Assembly: GCF_015711015.1 (NCBI RefSeq)
Contig: NZ_CP064653.1
Coordinates: 2,604,001-2,668,000, forward strand
Source: Methylomonas sp. LL1
Lineage (GTDB): Bacteria > Pseudomonadota > Gammaproteobacteria > Methylococcales > Methylomonadaceae
Direction: 5' to 3'
DNA length: 64,000 nt
This document shows positions 18,601 through 26,604 of the stretch, in pieces; position 1 is the first letter of the stretch, and each line of letters begins with the position of its first letter. Made by a program: the position numbers and the translations under genes. The notes under the pieces are model-generated. The model did no database searches. It was given only the letters and a program-made list of their open reading frames with translations, and was not told where the DNA came from.

Positions 18601-18805
18601 AGGGATAAGTGACCTGGTTTTCGACTACCTGCGGCGATTGGTCGGCATAGTCGGTGAAGATAATCACCTGCACGTCGGACAGGTCCGGTATGGCGTCCAA
18701 CGGCATATTCTTGAACGACCAAACGCCGCCGATTGCCAGGATAATCGCCCCCAGTAACACCATGAAGCGATCTTTTAAAACGCTATTGATGATGAAATCA
18801 GTCAT
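15662..18805 (-). CDS. cusA: Heavy-metal RND efflux pump, CusA-type (Cu+/Ag+)
   Basis: A 1047-residue RND permease with twelve expected transmembrane segments and two large periplasmic loops. The TM4 signature AIGDMVDGGVVMVENAHKHL is of the monovalent HME4 (CusA) class and not the CzcA class. Two pieces around the CusA metal-site methionines are conserved: APLMMVETTIKLKP and RIDMLSTGIKTPVGIKVSG. It should take Cu+ or Ag+ from the periplasm or cytoplasm and expel it through CusC with proton antiport. It overlaps cusB by 8 bp, so the two are translationally coupled, and it is followed by the CDF gene. Confidence 0.93.
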   Translation of the reverse strand: MTDFIINSVLKDRFMVLLGAIILAIGGVWSFKNMPLDAIPDLSDVQVIIFTDYADQSPQVVENQVTYPLTTAMLAVPHAKVVRGYSFFGLSFVYVIFEDGTDMYWARSRVLEYLNYVKNRLPQSVTPALGPDATGVGWIYEYALVDKTGKHDLAQLRSIQDWYLRYPLQTVPGVSEVASVGGYVKQYQVEVDPNALQAYDIALSTVMMAIKRSNNDVGGRLLEVGETEYMVRGLGYIKSIADLNTIPVGVDANGTPIRLQDVAHVQIGPELRRGVTELNGEGEVAGGVVVMRFGENALATIEDVRKKLDELKKGLPEGVEIVPVYDRGSLIERAVDTLKEALSQELIIVCALVALFLLHLRSALVIVITLPLGILMAFIVMKWQGMNANIMSLGGIALAIGDMVDGGVVMVENAHKHLAEAAEKKQAKLTSQERWQAIGNASREVGSGLFSSLLVITVSFLPIITMEAQEGRLFSPLAYTKTYAMAAAAILTITLVPVLMGYFVRGKIIPEHKNPINLFLHTIHSPVLKMAMRWRAATLIVALLLMASTLYPLSKLGSEFMPPLDEGDILYMPTTFPGISITKAREVLQQTDKIIKTFPEVHHVFGKIGRAETATDAAPLMMVETTIKLKPREQWPDPTKTTRQLMNEMDKAIHFPGLANAWTMPIKTRIDMLSTGIKTPVGIKVSGPDLNVLQSLSLQIEQAMKTLPDTLSAYGDRAVGGYFLDFDINREAAARYGLTVGDVQDVIQSAIGGMNITETVEGLERYPVNLRYPRDLRDNPEALRRVLIPTPTGSQIPLTSVADINFKRGTDVIKTEDARPNAWIYVDLKISDIGGYVEQAKKTLAENVTIPAGYTVTWSGQFEYMERAAERLRIVVPITLLLIFILLYTAFRNITEPTIVMLAIPFSLIGGIWFIYWLGYNLSITVYVGFIALAGTAAETGVMVLSFIDIELDKLRAQKQGPLTGEEIRAASEAATALRVRPVAITSLANIIGLIPIMTATGTGADVTQRIAAPALGGMLTVLILSLLVFPVIYSLVLQFQERFRHP

Positions 18806-20234
18806 GTTGATGCGCTCCTGACTCCACGGACAACGACTTGGTTGCCGGTTGTTGCGGTGCCGAAGGTTCCGTCATTTTAGCGGTAGCTTCATTCAGCTTG
18901 GATTCGGAGTCGATCAGAAATTGCGCCGAGGTGACGACTTCCTCACCCGCAGCTAATCCGTCAATAATGGCAATATCGTTATTGGACGACAAACCCGTCG
19001 TCACTTGACGCGGCTCGAATTTGCCGGGACTGCGCACCACCAAAACCTGGGTTTGCGCGCCGGAACGGATCACCGCTTCGGAGGGGATCACCACCGCATC
19101 CAGTTGTTTGCCGGCATGGATCGTGACTTCGGCGAACATATCGGGTTTTAAAAGCAAGTCGGCATTGTCGAAGACCAGACGCACTTTAATAGTCCGGGTC
19201 TTGGCTTCGGCATAGGGATAGATAAATGCCAGGCGGCCTTTGAACGTGCGCCCAGGAACCCCGGCCAAGCGCATTTCAACCGGGTCGCCTTCTTTCACCC
19301 AAGGCAGTTCGTATTCGTAAATTTCTGCGTATACCCAGACCGTGGAGAGGTCGGCGATCATGTACAACTCGGTTTCCGGCGTGACGTATTGGCCTTCGCG
19401 AGCGCCAATATTGATGACGATGCCGTCCGCCGGGGTATGAATATGCAGACTCTTTTTAATGGATTGGCTATCGGTGAGGTCGTGTAGTTGATGCGCTGGC
19501 ACATCCAGCAGATTCAAGCGTTCGCGTGAGCTTTTGACCAGTTCTTCCGCTCCTCGACGGATGTCTTCAATCGGGCTTTTTTCCAACACTTTAAGGTTAT
19601 TCAGAGCCAACACATATTCCTGTTGGCTGGCCACCAGTTGCGGGGAATAAATGCTCAGCAGCTCTTCATTCTTCCTGACCCTTTGCCCAGTCTTATCGGC
19701 ACGTAAGGTTTCAATCCAGCCTTCGGTTTTGGGGTGCAGGCGGACGATATGTTCTTCATCATAGGCTACGCGGCCGACGGCGCGGACTACGTGCGATAGC
19801 AAGGTTTGTTTGGCAAGTGCGGTCCGTACGCCCATGTTTTGTACTGTCGCCGCATCAATTCGAACCGCACCGGCGGACTCGTCAGTTTTCGCCTCGCCGT
19901 CGGCATACACGGGTAGATAATCCATGCCCATATTGTCTTTGGCCGGAATCGGTGACGTGACCGAGGGATTCATGGGATTGCGGTAAAACAGAATTTTGGG
20001 TTGTTTAGACGCATTGTCGTCGGCATAAACCGGCTCATAGTCCATGCCCATGGCATCCTTGGTGGGCACCGGGGATGTCGCCGATGGATTCATGGTACTT
20101 CTGTAAAATAAAGGCTTCTTGCCCTCTGCCGGTTGAATAGTCAATTCCTGTTTAGGTTGCTTACCCATCCAATAGCCGCCTGCCAAGCCTATGCCCAACG
20201 TTATCGTGGCGGTTAATAACAATTGCTTATTCAT
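18798..20234 (-). CDS. cusB: RND periplasmic adaptor, CusB-type with tandem heavy-metal-binding domains
   Basis: About 478 residues from the ATG at 20234, which overlaps the cusC stop. An N-terminal membrane anchor (about 3-22) is followed by two tandem heavy-metal-binding domains, each with the pattern FYR(S/N)xMNP.xTSPxPxKDxMGMDY and VYAD. The barrel-sandwich and hairpin adaptor region follows (VRAVGRVAYDEEHIVRLHPK, then GWIETLRADKTGQRVRKNEE), and the C-terminus is histidine-containing (SGAHQHD). The protein connects CusA to CusC and hands over the metal. One such domain is usual; two may widen capture or buffering. A longer start at 20255 is possible but lies deep in cusC. Confidence 0.92.
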   Translation of the reverse strand: MNKQLLLTATITLGIGLAGGYWMGKQPKQELTIQPAEGKKPLFYRSTMNPSATSPVPTKDAMGMDYEPVYADDNASKQPKILFYRNPMNPSVTSPIPAKDNMGMDYLPVYADGEAKTDESAGAVRIDAATVQNMGVRTALAKQTLLSHVVRAVGRVAYDEEHIVRLHPKTEGWIETLRADKTGQRVRKNEELLSIYSPQLVASQQEYVLALNNLKVLEKSPIEDIRRGAEELVKSSRERLNLLDVPAHQLHDLTDSQSIKKSLHIHTPADGIVINIGAREGQYVTPETELYMIADLSTVWVYAEIYEYELPWVKEGDPVEMRLAGVPGRTFKGRLAFIYPYAEAKTRTIKVRLVFDNADLLLKPDMFAEVTIHAGKQLDAVVIPSEAVIRSGAQTQVLVVRSPGKFEPRQVTTGLSSNNDIAIIDGLAAGEEVVTSAQFLIDSESKLNEATAKMTEPSAPQQPATKSLSVESGAHQHD

Positions 20235-21510
20235 AAATGTCGTCCCCGCCCACATTCGCGCAGAGTTGCGCCAGTGCTTGTTGGGCTTCCGTGAAGGCTT
20301 TCCAGTATTGGGTTTCGTATTCGAACAAAGTGATCTGGCTACGCACCAGATTCAAAAAATCGACTTTGTTGACCTGATAACCGGCCAGCATGGAAGCCAC
20401 AGTCTGCCGAGCCTGCGGAATGATGCCGGTGTCGAACAAGACGAATTGCTGTTTAGCCCGCTGGTAATCGCTATGACTTTGAGTAATTTCAGAACGAACC
20501 GTATTCCAGCGATCTTGCAGCGCATAGCGTTGTTGCATCAATTCGCTGTTGCGCTGGTCTATCATCTTGTTCTGCTTGCTGCCGGCAAAAATCGGCATAT
20601 TCATGCTGACGCCCAAACTGAGCAGATCGGAACGCCGGGTACCGTCCGGCATGTTATCGCGAGCGCCATACGCCGCTTCGACATTGAAATCGGGCAATAC
20701 CTCTTTTTGAGCCAGTTCCAGTTTTGATTGCGCCGCGTTTATGCCTTGGCGGTCGCTTTCCAACAGCGGCCTTGAACTTTCCGCTTGCTGATACAGCCGG
20801 TCTTCCTGCCTGATTTCCGGTAGCTGTATTGCAAGCGTGGCGGGTAACTGCACGGGCTTGTTGGCGGGTTGATCCAGCAAGGCGTTGAGTTTGGCCGCAG
20901 TGCTGCGCCGCATTCCGCTCAGATTGATTTTTTGATCGAGCAATTTGGATAATTCGAGTTGGGCCAGCAGCACATCCTGTTGCAAACCTTCACCCACTTC
21001 GTATTTGCTTCTGGCAATATCGACGAACTGATGCAATAAGGTGTGATTGTTATCGACAATCTCCATTGTCCGGTCCAGATAAAAAACCTGCCACCACAGG
21101 GTTTTCACATCGCTCAGCAAACGTAGCCGTAATTCATCAGCGCTGAGCGTTGCCGCTTCGGCTTCATACAGCGCTGCCTGTTCGCGTAGCGCCAGTTTGC
21201 CGGGAAAGGGAATGGCCTGGGAGAGGCCGAAACCGATTTGCGTCATGTCTTCTTGCCGTGTACTAAAACTATTGGTCGGCAAGCTCATGGCATTGAAGGT
21301 AATTTGCGGGTCGGGCAGACTGCCTTCCTGCGATGGAATGGCGGCCATCGCCTTGGCACGGGCCAGCATTTGCGCCAGGTCTGGGTTGTCCTGAGCGACT
21401 TTTTGAGTGGCCGCATCAAGTGTTAATAGCGGCTGCTCCGCAGCAGCGGCAACGCTACAGACGAAAAACAGCGTCGCCATCAGCAGACGCATTAAATGAA
21501 CAGATCTCAT
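20227..21510 (-). CDS. cusC: Outer-membrane efflux channel, CusC/TolC family
   Basis: About 427 residues starting at the ATG at 21510, preceded by AGGA at good distance; ATG 21522 or 21552 would give longer N-termini. A signal peptide (LLMATLFFVCSVAAAA) precedes two OEP repeats typical of TolC-like channels, with LTLDAATQKVAQDNPDLAQM opening the first and a helix-rich second half (DRWNTVRSEITQSHSDYQRA). It forms the exit duct for the CusBA pump. Gene order cusC-cusB-cusA with overlapping ends indicates a single operon, led by the small Cys/His protein gene at 21629. Confidence 0.9.
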   Translation of the reverse strand: MRSVHLMRLLMATLFFVCSVAAAAEQPLLTLDAATQKVAQDNPDLAQMLARAKAMAAIPSQEGSLPDPQITFNAMSLPTNSFSTRQEDMTQIGFGLSQAIPFPGKLALREQAALYEAEAATLSADELRLRLLSDVKTLWWQVFYLDRTMEIVDNNHTLLHQFVDIARSKYEVGEGLQQDVLLAQLELSKLLDQKINLSGMRRSTAAKLNALLDQPANKPVQLPATLAIQLPEIRQEDRLYQQAESSRPLLESDRQGINAAQSKLELAQKEVLPDFNVEAAYGARDNMPDGTRRSDLLSLGVSMNMPIFAGSKQNKMIDQRNSELMQQRYALQDRWNTVRSEITQSHSDYQRAKQQFVLFDTGIIPQARQTVASMLAGYQVNKVDFLNLVRSQITLFEYETQYWKAFTEAQQALAQLCANVGGDDIYE

Positions 21511-21628
21511 GATTGTCCTCATAAGCTCGTTATAGCAATGACGATCAACCAACAGGCTGACTTAGCCGATGTCGATCATCTTAATGGCGATGGTTGTTTT
21601 TTACGGCAAAACACCGCCGTTGAACAGC

Positions 21629-21988
21629 TTAGAGGGTAATAATCGGCGGTTTTATATCCGGGGGAACAAGCAACGAAACCGATGTGGGTATTTCTCCAGC
21701 GCTATAGCGGCTAGAGATATGGGGCAGGATAAACCCAAAGGATGATGTGATTGCGCAATCGGCGCAAACATGAAAGCTGCAACTGGTCAAGTGAGGCTTG
21801 GCAGTAACGGAGTGACAATGATCGGAATGAGATGAAGCTGAAAACCCTTCGTCGCCCATCTCGTCGGCAGCAGCAACGATTTGTACAATCGATAACTGCC
21901 TTGTGAGTTCAGAATAATGAGCAAACGCAACCACAACAGGCATAATTGCCATGATGAGGGTTAACATTATGGTTAAACGTAGGTTCAT
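21629..21988 (-). CDS. Small exported Cys/His-containing protein heading the cus operon
   Basis: A 119-residue protein with an N-terminal hydrophobic segment (about 5-22) that may be a signal peptide or anchor. The middle contains HSDHCHS, then TSCSFHVCADCAI, a Cys/His-rich patch that could bind metal, and the C-terminus is proline-rich. Small proteins of this kind often precede cusCBA genes in related bacteria, but I cannot name a family with certainty (DUF2946-like by eye). Its stop is 118 bp before the cusC start, and its promoter must lie in the gap 21989-22179 shared with merR. Confidence 0.6.
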   Translation of the reverse strand: MNLRLTIMLTLIMAIMPVVVAFAHYSELTRQLSIVQIVAAADEMGDEGFSASSHSDHCHSVTAKPHLTSCSFHVCADCAITSSFGFILPHISSRYSAGEIPTSVSLLVPPDIKPPIITL

Positions 21989-22179
21989 CGTGTTGCGGAT
22001 TTAACGAATCAAGGTTATGGACCGGTTTTTGTTGCATTCGGACTGATAATACTATCGGTATTTGCAGAAAGTACAACTTTTTAACCATCGACTGATAACA
22101 AGTTACCCTCGTTTGATAGAGCGGATCGAGTATTGTCCATTTTCGGACGAATCCTTACGGTGCACCGAGAAGACCCAAA

Positions 22180-22587
22180 ATGCCAACGTTGACCATCGGC
22201 AAACTTGCCAAACAAACCGAAGTCACCATCGAAACCATCCGTCACTATCAACGCATGGGTTTACTGACGGAACCGGAGAAACCCGACGGCGGTTATCGCT
22301 GTTATTCAACTGATGCGGTTACCCGAATCCGTTTTATCAAACGCGCTCAACAAGCTGGATTTACCTTGAAGGAAATTGCCACCTTGTTATCGCTTGACGG
22401 GGCACATTGTGCTGACGTACGACAACTCGCCGAGCAGAAATGCCAGCAGATCGACCAACAAATCAAAAATTTAACAGCTCTCCATCAGGTATTGGAAACT
22501 CTGGTCAACGATTGCCAACAGACAGCTTCAGCCGCGCGTTGCGCCATTCTCGAGGCGTTTAGCGATGATGCATCAACCAAATCCTGA
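22180..22587 (+). CDS. merR: Mercury-responsive transcription regulator MerR
   Basis: A 135-residue MerR-family activator. The N-terminal winged helix reads LTIGKLAKQTEVTIETIRHY and GGYRCY, followed by the dimerisation helix. Cysteines at 77, 112 and 121 have the spacing (35 and 9) of Cys82, Cys117 and Cys126 of Tn501 MerR, the Hg(II) ligands, so the sensor is mercury-specific and not CueR- or ZntR-like. It is encoded in the same direction as merT and not divergently. A MerR-type promoter with a 19-bp spacer lies just behind it (22613-22643), so it probably controls merTP from there. Confidence 0.9.
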   Translation: MPTLTIGKLAKQTEVTIETIRHYQRMGLLTEPEKPDGGYRCYSTDAVTRIRFIKRAQQAGFTLKEIATLLSLDGAHCADVRQLAEQKCQQIDQQIKNLTALHQVLETLVNDCQQTASAARCAILEAFSDDASTKS

Positions 22588-22612
22588 TTGTAAGTAAGTC
22601 ACCATCGCCCAC

Positions 22613-22643
22613 TTGACTCTGTTCTGAACAACGGAGTTTAGAC
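22613..22643 (+). promoter_or_regulatory. MerR-type promoter/operator of merT
   Basis: A -35 box TTGACT (22613-22618) and a -10-like TTAGAC (22638-22643) are separated by 19 bp, the overlong spacer diagnostic of MerR-activated promoters. The spacer carries an imperfect dyad, ACTCTGTTCT (22616-22625) and ACAACGGAGT (22628-22637), matching at 8 of 10 positions around a GA centre. The -35 and layout equal those of the Tn501 mer promoter as I remember it. merT starts 42 bp downstream. Confidence 0.8.
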
Positions 22644-22684
22644 TTCTTGCCAGCATTGAGCATTGTTTGGTTGAGGAGATTCGC

Positions 22685-23053
22685 ATGAATACAGACCCTG
22701 AAACACCCATTAACACCCCGTCATGGTTAGGTATCGGCGCTCTCTTGGCCGCTATAGGGGCTTCGGCATGCTGTGTCGGGCCCTTTTTACTTTTATCTTT
22801 AGGTATTGGCGGCGCATGGATGAGTACGTTGACGGGATTGGAACCGATCCGTCCATTTTTCATCGTCTTAACCCTGCTTTTTATAGGACTCGGCTATCGA
22901 AAACTCTATCTAACGCCTGACCGCTGTGCGGCAGGTGAAAGCTGTGCCACATCCGAATTTCAACGCCGACAACGCCTGATATTTTGGTTGGGTTCAACGT
23001 TCATTTTGATACTGCTGGCCTTTCCCTGGTTAGCGCCTTTTTTCATGGCTTGA
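22685..23053 (+). CDS. merT: Mercuric ion transporter MerT
   Basis: A 122-residue membrane protein from the ATG at 22685 (GAGGAG upstream). Three hydrophobic segments are visible at about 16-38, 56-72 and 102-120. The adjacent cysteine pair ASACCVGP (29-30) in the first helix and a second pair (81 and 87) in the cytoplasmic loop are the Hg(II)-relay cysteines of MerT. It accepts Hg(II) from periplasmic MerP and brings it into the cytoplasm. That is puzzling here because no mercuric reductase gene follows. It forms an operon with merP, 12 bp downstream. Confidence 0.9.
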   Translation: MNTDPETPINTPSWLGIGALLAAIGASACCVGPFLLLSLGIGGAWMSTLTGLEPIRPFFIVLTLLFIGLGYRKLYLTPDRCAAGESCATSEFQRRQRLIFWLGSTFILILLAFPWLAPFFMA

Positions 23054-23065
23054 CAGGATTCAGAT

Positions 23066-23392
23066 ATGACCATTAAATCCAGTTTGTTTATTTTAAGCTT
23101 GTCATCAAGTGTGTTGTGGATGCCGGCAGTTCATGCCGAAACGACTGTTACACAGCCGAATCGACAGCAAACGGTGACGCTGGACATAGATAACATGACC
23201 TGTGCCATGTGTACAGTCACCATCAAGAAAGCTTTGCAGAAAGTCGAAGGCGTACAAGAAGTGACTGTCGATTACGATTCAAAAACGGCCACCATAACCT
23301 TCGATAACCAAAAAACCGATAGTGCAGCCTTGATTAAAGCCACGACGGATGCTGGTTATCCGGGTTCGCTCGCCACACCTGTTGCTCGATGA
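23066..23392 (+). CDS. merP: Periplasmic mercury-binding protein MerP
   Basis: A 108-residue protein with a signal peptide (cleavage probably after AVHA near 24) and one heavy-metal-associated domain. The binding loop reads NMTCAMCTV with cysteines 46 and 49; the second residue between them is methionine where MerP usually has alanine. It scavenges Hg(II) in the periplasm for MerT. The methionine and the neighbouring copper pump leave open some activity on soft monovalent metals. The gene directly follows merT, and its stop codon precedes the CopZ-like gene. Confidence 0.88.
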   Translation: MTIKSSLFILSLSSSVLWMPAVHAETTVTQPNRQQTVTLDIDNMTCAMCTVTIKKALQKVEGVQEVTVDYDSKTATITFDNQKTDSAALIKATTDAGYPGSLATPVAR

Positions 23393-23409
23393 AGCCAAGG
23401 ATACAGTCT

Positions 23410-23844
23410 ATGTCTGATTGCTGCTGCCCAAATACTTCCACCAAAACCAAACAGATTTGTCCAAAGTGTGGCTCCACTTGTAAAAGTGTCGGTATGCCGA
23501 CGCTTTACCATCAAGTCCGGTTTCCAGAGAATCAGGCGCTAATCACTGACAGCTATTATTTTTGCCCGGCAAAAACATGCTCAATTGCTTACTTCTCCAA
23601 CGCGGGCAACACGATTCCCAAACAGCATTTACGAAGCTATCAAGCGATTCAAAACAACGTGCTTTGTTACTGTTTTGATGTTGACGCCGAGCAGTATTTA
23701 TCGGCGTTAAAAGCTCAGCGTGCGGAACCGATAAAGGATTTTGTCATGCAACGCACCAAAGCCGGGGAATGTGCCTGTGAAATCAGGAACCCGTCAGGCC
23801 AGTGCTGTTTAGCGAATTTTAAATATCTGGAAAAAAGTCATTGA
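23410..23844 (+). CDS. CopZ-like zinc/[2Fe-2S] (BFD-type) protein of the mer operon
   Basis: About 144 residues from the ATG at 23410 (AAGGA upstream); an ATG at 23389 overlapping the merP stop is an alternative. The start MSDCCCP and CPKCGSTCKSV form a cysteine-rich zinc-binding module like the N-terminal part of Archaeoglobus CopZ. The C-terminal part, VLCYCFDV followed by GECACEIRNPSGQCC, is a BFD-like [2Fe-2S] domain. Genes of this type sit in mer and copper clusters. It may be a cytoplasmic metal chaperone or electron-transfer partner. Here it takes the place where merA would be expected, and is the last gene before a clear terminator. Confidence 0.75.
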   Translation: MSDCCCPNTSTKTKQICPKCGSTCKSVGMPTLYHQVRFPENQALITDSYYFCPAKTCSIAYFSNAGNTIPKQHLRSYQAIQNNVLCYCFDVDAEQYLSALKAQRAEPIKDFVMQRTKAGECACEIRNPSGQCCLANFKYLEKSH

Positions 23845-23874
23845 GACACCCTCTATCTCCTGCAAACAGATAAC

Positions 23875-23902
23875 CTCCGGCGCTTTGACGCCGGCTTTTC
23901 TC
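23875..23902 (+). terminator. Rho-independent terminator of the mer operon
   Basis: CCGGCG (23877-23882) pairs with CGCCGG (23889-23894) around a CTTTGA loop and is followed by CTTTTCT. It lies about 30 bp after the stop of the CopZ-like gene. Confidence 0.8.
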
Positions 23903-24240
23903 TGATTTCTGCCAATTCCGGCGATTCGAAAAACGTCCGGGCGTTGTCCAGAGAGGATCACTGTGAAAAATGGACAATGTTGTTCACTTCGTTATCGTAG
24001 TGTAACCACTGCTGCGTTCAATCGTGACGACTTCACCGATACCTTATTCGATACCCTGAACTCGAAGCATGACTTGTCTCTGCCCCCTGGTCTGCGCGCT
24101 ACAGTTGAATAATCCAGTTCTGGATTATCCGCATTGTGCGTGTCGATAATCTCTTCAACCATGTACTTGTCGTTTTTAGTCGGTAACTCAATATCTCTAG
24201 CTATAGCCAAGTTTGCAATCGATATAAATTATTTATTGTA
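23903..24240. other. Non-coding gap between the mer and chr operons
   Basis: I see no credible gene here. A 72-codon leftward open frame at 23992-24210 has no ribosome-binding site and no recognisable similarity. The right end becomes AT-rich and should contain the promoter for chrB. Confidence 0.5.
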
Positions 24241-24266
24241 AAATACTCTACCGCTTAGTAGTATTT
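24241..24266. promoter_or_regulatory. Inverted repeat just upstream of chrB (putative ChrB operator)
   Basis: AAATACT (24241-24247) and AGTATTT (24260-24266) are perfect complements around 12 bases and end 5 bp before the chrB ATG. The AT-rich region just before it can hold a promoter. ChrB-type proteins repress chromate operons at such promoter-proximal palindromes, so autoregulation is likely. Confidence 0.55.
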
Positions 24267-24271
24267 AATAC

Positions 24272-25213
24272 ATGATTAATTGGCATCTACTTATAACAAG
24301 TCTTCCCACCGAGAACGCAACGGCCCGTATGCGTATATGGCGATCTTTGAAGGCTTCCGGTGCGGCGGTGTTGCGTGATGGTGTTTACCTGATGCCTGAC
24401 CGTGAGTCCTGTCGCGAAACACTAGAAACCATCGCCGTTGAAGTGCGTGAGAATGGCGGCACAGCAATGGTTTTGCGGACTGAAGAGCCGGACAATGGGA
24501 ATTTCATTGGCTTTTTTGATCGTAGTGAAGAATATTCGGCATTATTAACGGACATAGCCAAAGTGCATGGTGAACTGTCAGTCGATACGGCTCAAGACCT
24601 TCTCAAACAATCTCGAAAACTCCGTAAAGCCTTTACCAGCCTGTCTGCCATCGACTTCTTTCCGGGTGAAGCACAACGCCAAACCGAAACAGCGCTGAGT
24701 GAACTGGAACTCTCAATTGTTCGGATTTTGTCTCCGGATGAGCCGCATGCAATTGAAGGCTCGATCTCGGTTTTATCTATTAGCGATTATCAGGGCCGTA
24801 CCTGGGCGACTCGAAACCGTCCCTGGGTGGATCGTCTGGCCTCTGCCTGGCTAATTCGACGCTTTATCGATCCTAAAGCCCAATTGCTGTGGTTAACCTC
24901 GCCAACCGACTGTCCGACTGATGCACTTGGTTTCGACTTCGATGGCGCGACTTTCAGTCATGTGGATGGCCGGGTGACCTTCGAGGTGCTACTGGCCAGT
25001 TTCGACCTTGAACAACCCGCTCTGAAACGCCTAGGTGCGCTGGTGCATTTCCTGGACGTTGGCGGGGTACAACCACCTGAAGCGGTTGGCATTGAAAGCG
25101 TGCTGGGCGGATTACGTGATGCCATCAACGATGATGATCAATTACTGAACGCCGCCAGTGCAGTGTTTGACAGCCTGCTGGTAACGTTTGAAAAAGGAGT
25201 AAGCCGATCATGA
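24272..25213 (+). CDS. chrB: Chromate resistance regulator ChrB
   Basis: A 313-residue protein. The N-terminal half, LLITSLPTENATARMRIWRS and GVYLMPDRE, is the PaaX-like winged-helix-containing ChrB N-domain. The C-terminal half, RPWVDRLASAWLIRRFIDPK with LGFDFDGATFSHVDG, is the ChrB_C domain. ChrB senses chromate and represses the chr operon. It heads the operon and its stop overlaps the chrA start. A second gene for the C-domain alone is at 27653, and a third, broken copy is at 29439. Confidence 0.92.
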   Translation: MINWHLLITSLPTENATARMRIWRSLKASGAAVLRDGVYLMPDRESCRETLETIAVEVRENGGTAMVLRTEEPDNGNFIGFFDRSEEYSALLTDIAKVHGELSVDTAQDLLKQSRKLRKAFTSLSAIDFFPGEAQRQTETALSELELSIVRILSPDEPHAIEGSISVLSISDYQGRTWATRNRPWVDRLASAWLIRRFIDPKAQLLWLTSPTDCPTDALGFDFDGATFSHVDGRVTFEVLLASFDLEQPALKRLGALVHFLDVGGVQPPEAVGIESVLGGLRDAINDDDQLLNAASAVFDSLLVTFEKGVSRS

Positions 25214-26604
25214 GTCAACCTGACAAACCCTCATCTACTGAGCAATCTTTAGCCAGACCCGATCCAGTAGGCTTTTGGGAAGCCTTTCGTTTTTGGCTGA
25301 AACTGGGATTTGTCAGTTTCGGTGGCCCAGCCGGGCAAATTGCCATCATGCATCAGGAACTGGTGGGAAAACGGCGCTGGATTTCCGAGCAGCGTTTCTT
25401 ACATGCACTGAATTACTGCATGTTACTGCCAGGCCCCGAAGCTCAACAGCTAGCCACCTATATCGGTTGGTTAATGCATCGCAGTTGGGGCGGCGTCGTT
25501 GCAGGCGGCTTGTTTGTTTTACCATCACTGTTGATTCTGATTGGCCTGAGCTTCATTTATATGGCCTATGGTCATCTCACTGGGATTGCCGGCATTCTTT
25601 ACGGCATCAAACCGGCTGTGACGGCCATCGTGATTTTCGCTGCGTATCGAATAGGATCACGGGCGCTCAAGAATGGGGTGCTGTGGACGATGTCGGCACT
25701 GGCTTTTCTGGCGATTTTTTTATTCGACACACCCTTTCCCTTGATTGTGCTGATTGCGGCCATCTTGGGTGCCATTGGCGGCAAACTAGCCCCTCGGAAA
25801 TTTGCGACCGGCGGCGGACATGGTTCGGCCAAACAAAGCTATGGCCCGGCATTGATTGACGATGACACCCCGACACCTCCTCATGCACTGTTCAGTTGGG
25901 CCGCATTGTCAAAAATAATTTTGGCCGGATTGGTTCTATGGGGCGGCGCGATCGGCTTTCTGTGTGCCAGCTATGGTTGGGATGGTGCGTTAACCCAGAT
26001 GGGCTGGTTCTTTACTAAGGCGGCGCTGCTGACCTTTGGCGGCGCCTATGCAGTTTTGCCCTACGTTTATCAGGGGGCAGTTGAGCATTTCCACTGGCTG
26101 ACAGCGCATCAGATGATTGACGGCCTTGCTCTGGGTGAAACAACGCCTGGCCCGTTGATCATGGTGGTGACCTTTGTGGGGTTCGTCGCCGGATGGACGA
26201 AGGAAGTGTTCGGCCTCGACCAACTGTTTCTGGCTGGCGCTATTGCCGCAACGGTAGTGACTTACTTTACTTTTCTGCCCAGTTTCCTGTTCATCCTGGC
26301 CGGCGGCCCTTTGGTGGAATCTACTCACGGTAATTTGAAATTCACCGCACCACTAACAGCCATTACCGCTGCTGTGGTCGGCGTGATTCTCAATCTGGCG
26401 GTGTTCTTCGCCTGGCATGTATTTTGGCCGCAAGGTTTTACAGGGAATTTCGATGCCATTTCAGCGGTCATTAGCCTTTGCGCATTTTTAGCACTGTTTC
26501 GTTACAAAGTGGGAGTAATCCCGGTAATCGCTGCTTGTGGCGGAACCGGTCTATTGTTTAGTTTCATCAAAATCTGGCTGGCCCAGCAAGGAGTTGTTAT
26601 ATGA
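25210..26604 (+). CDS. chrA: Chromate transporter ChrA, long-chain (two-domain)
   Basis: A 464-residue membrane protein of the CHR superfamily with two homologous halves. The first opens EAFRFWLKLGFVSFGGPAGQ and continues LNYCMLLPGPEAQQLATYIG. The second opens WFFTKAALLTFGGAYAVLPY with GLALGETTPGPLIMVVTFVG. The FGGP and PGPEA motifs are the chromate-path signatures. It exports chromate from the cytoplasm. It overlaps chrB by 4 bp and the next gene by 4 bp, showing a tightly coupled operon. Confidence 0.94.
   Translation: MSQPDKPSSTEQSLARPDPVGFWEAFRFWLKLGFVSFGGPAGQIAIMHQELVGKRRWISEQRFLHALNYCMLLPGPEAQQLATYIGWLMHRSWGGVVAGGLFVLPSLLILIGLSFIYMAYGHLTGIAGILYGIKPAVTAIVIFAAYRIGSRALKNGVLWTMSALAFLAIFLFDTPFPLIVLIAAILGAIGGKLAPRKFATGGGHGSAKQSYGPALIDDDTPTPPHALFSWAALSKIILAGLVLWGGAIGFLCASYGWDGALTQMGWFFTKAALLTFGGAYAVLPYVYQGAVEHFHWLTAHQMIDGLALGETTPGPLIMVVTFVGFVAGWTKEVFGLDQLFLAGAIAATVVTYFTFLPSFLFILAGGPLVESTHGNLKFTAPLTAITAAVVGVILNLAVFFAWHVFWPQGFTGNFDAISAVISLCAFLALFRYKVGVIPVIAACGGTGLLFSFIKIWLAQQGVVI

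Noticed and set aside
23992-24210. Leftward 72-codon open frame between mer and chr
   Set aside because: No ribosome-binding site and no protein-like motif; the gap is more likely regulatory.
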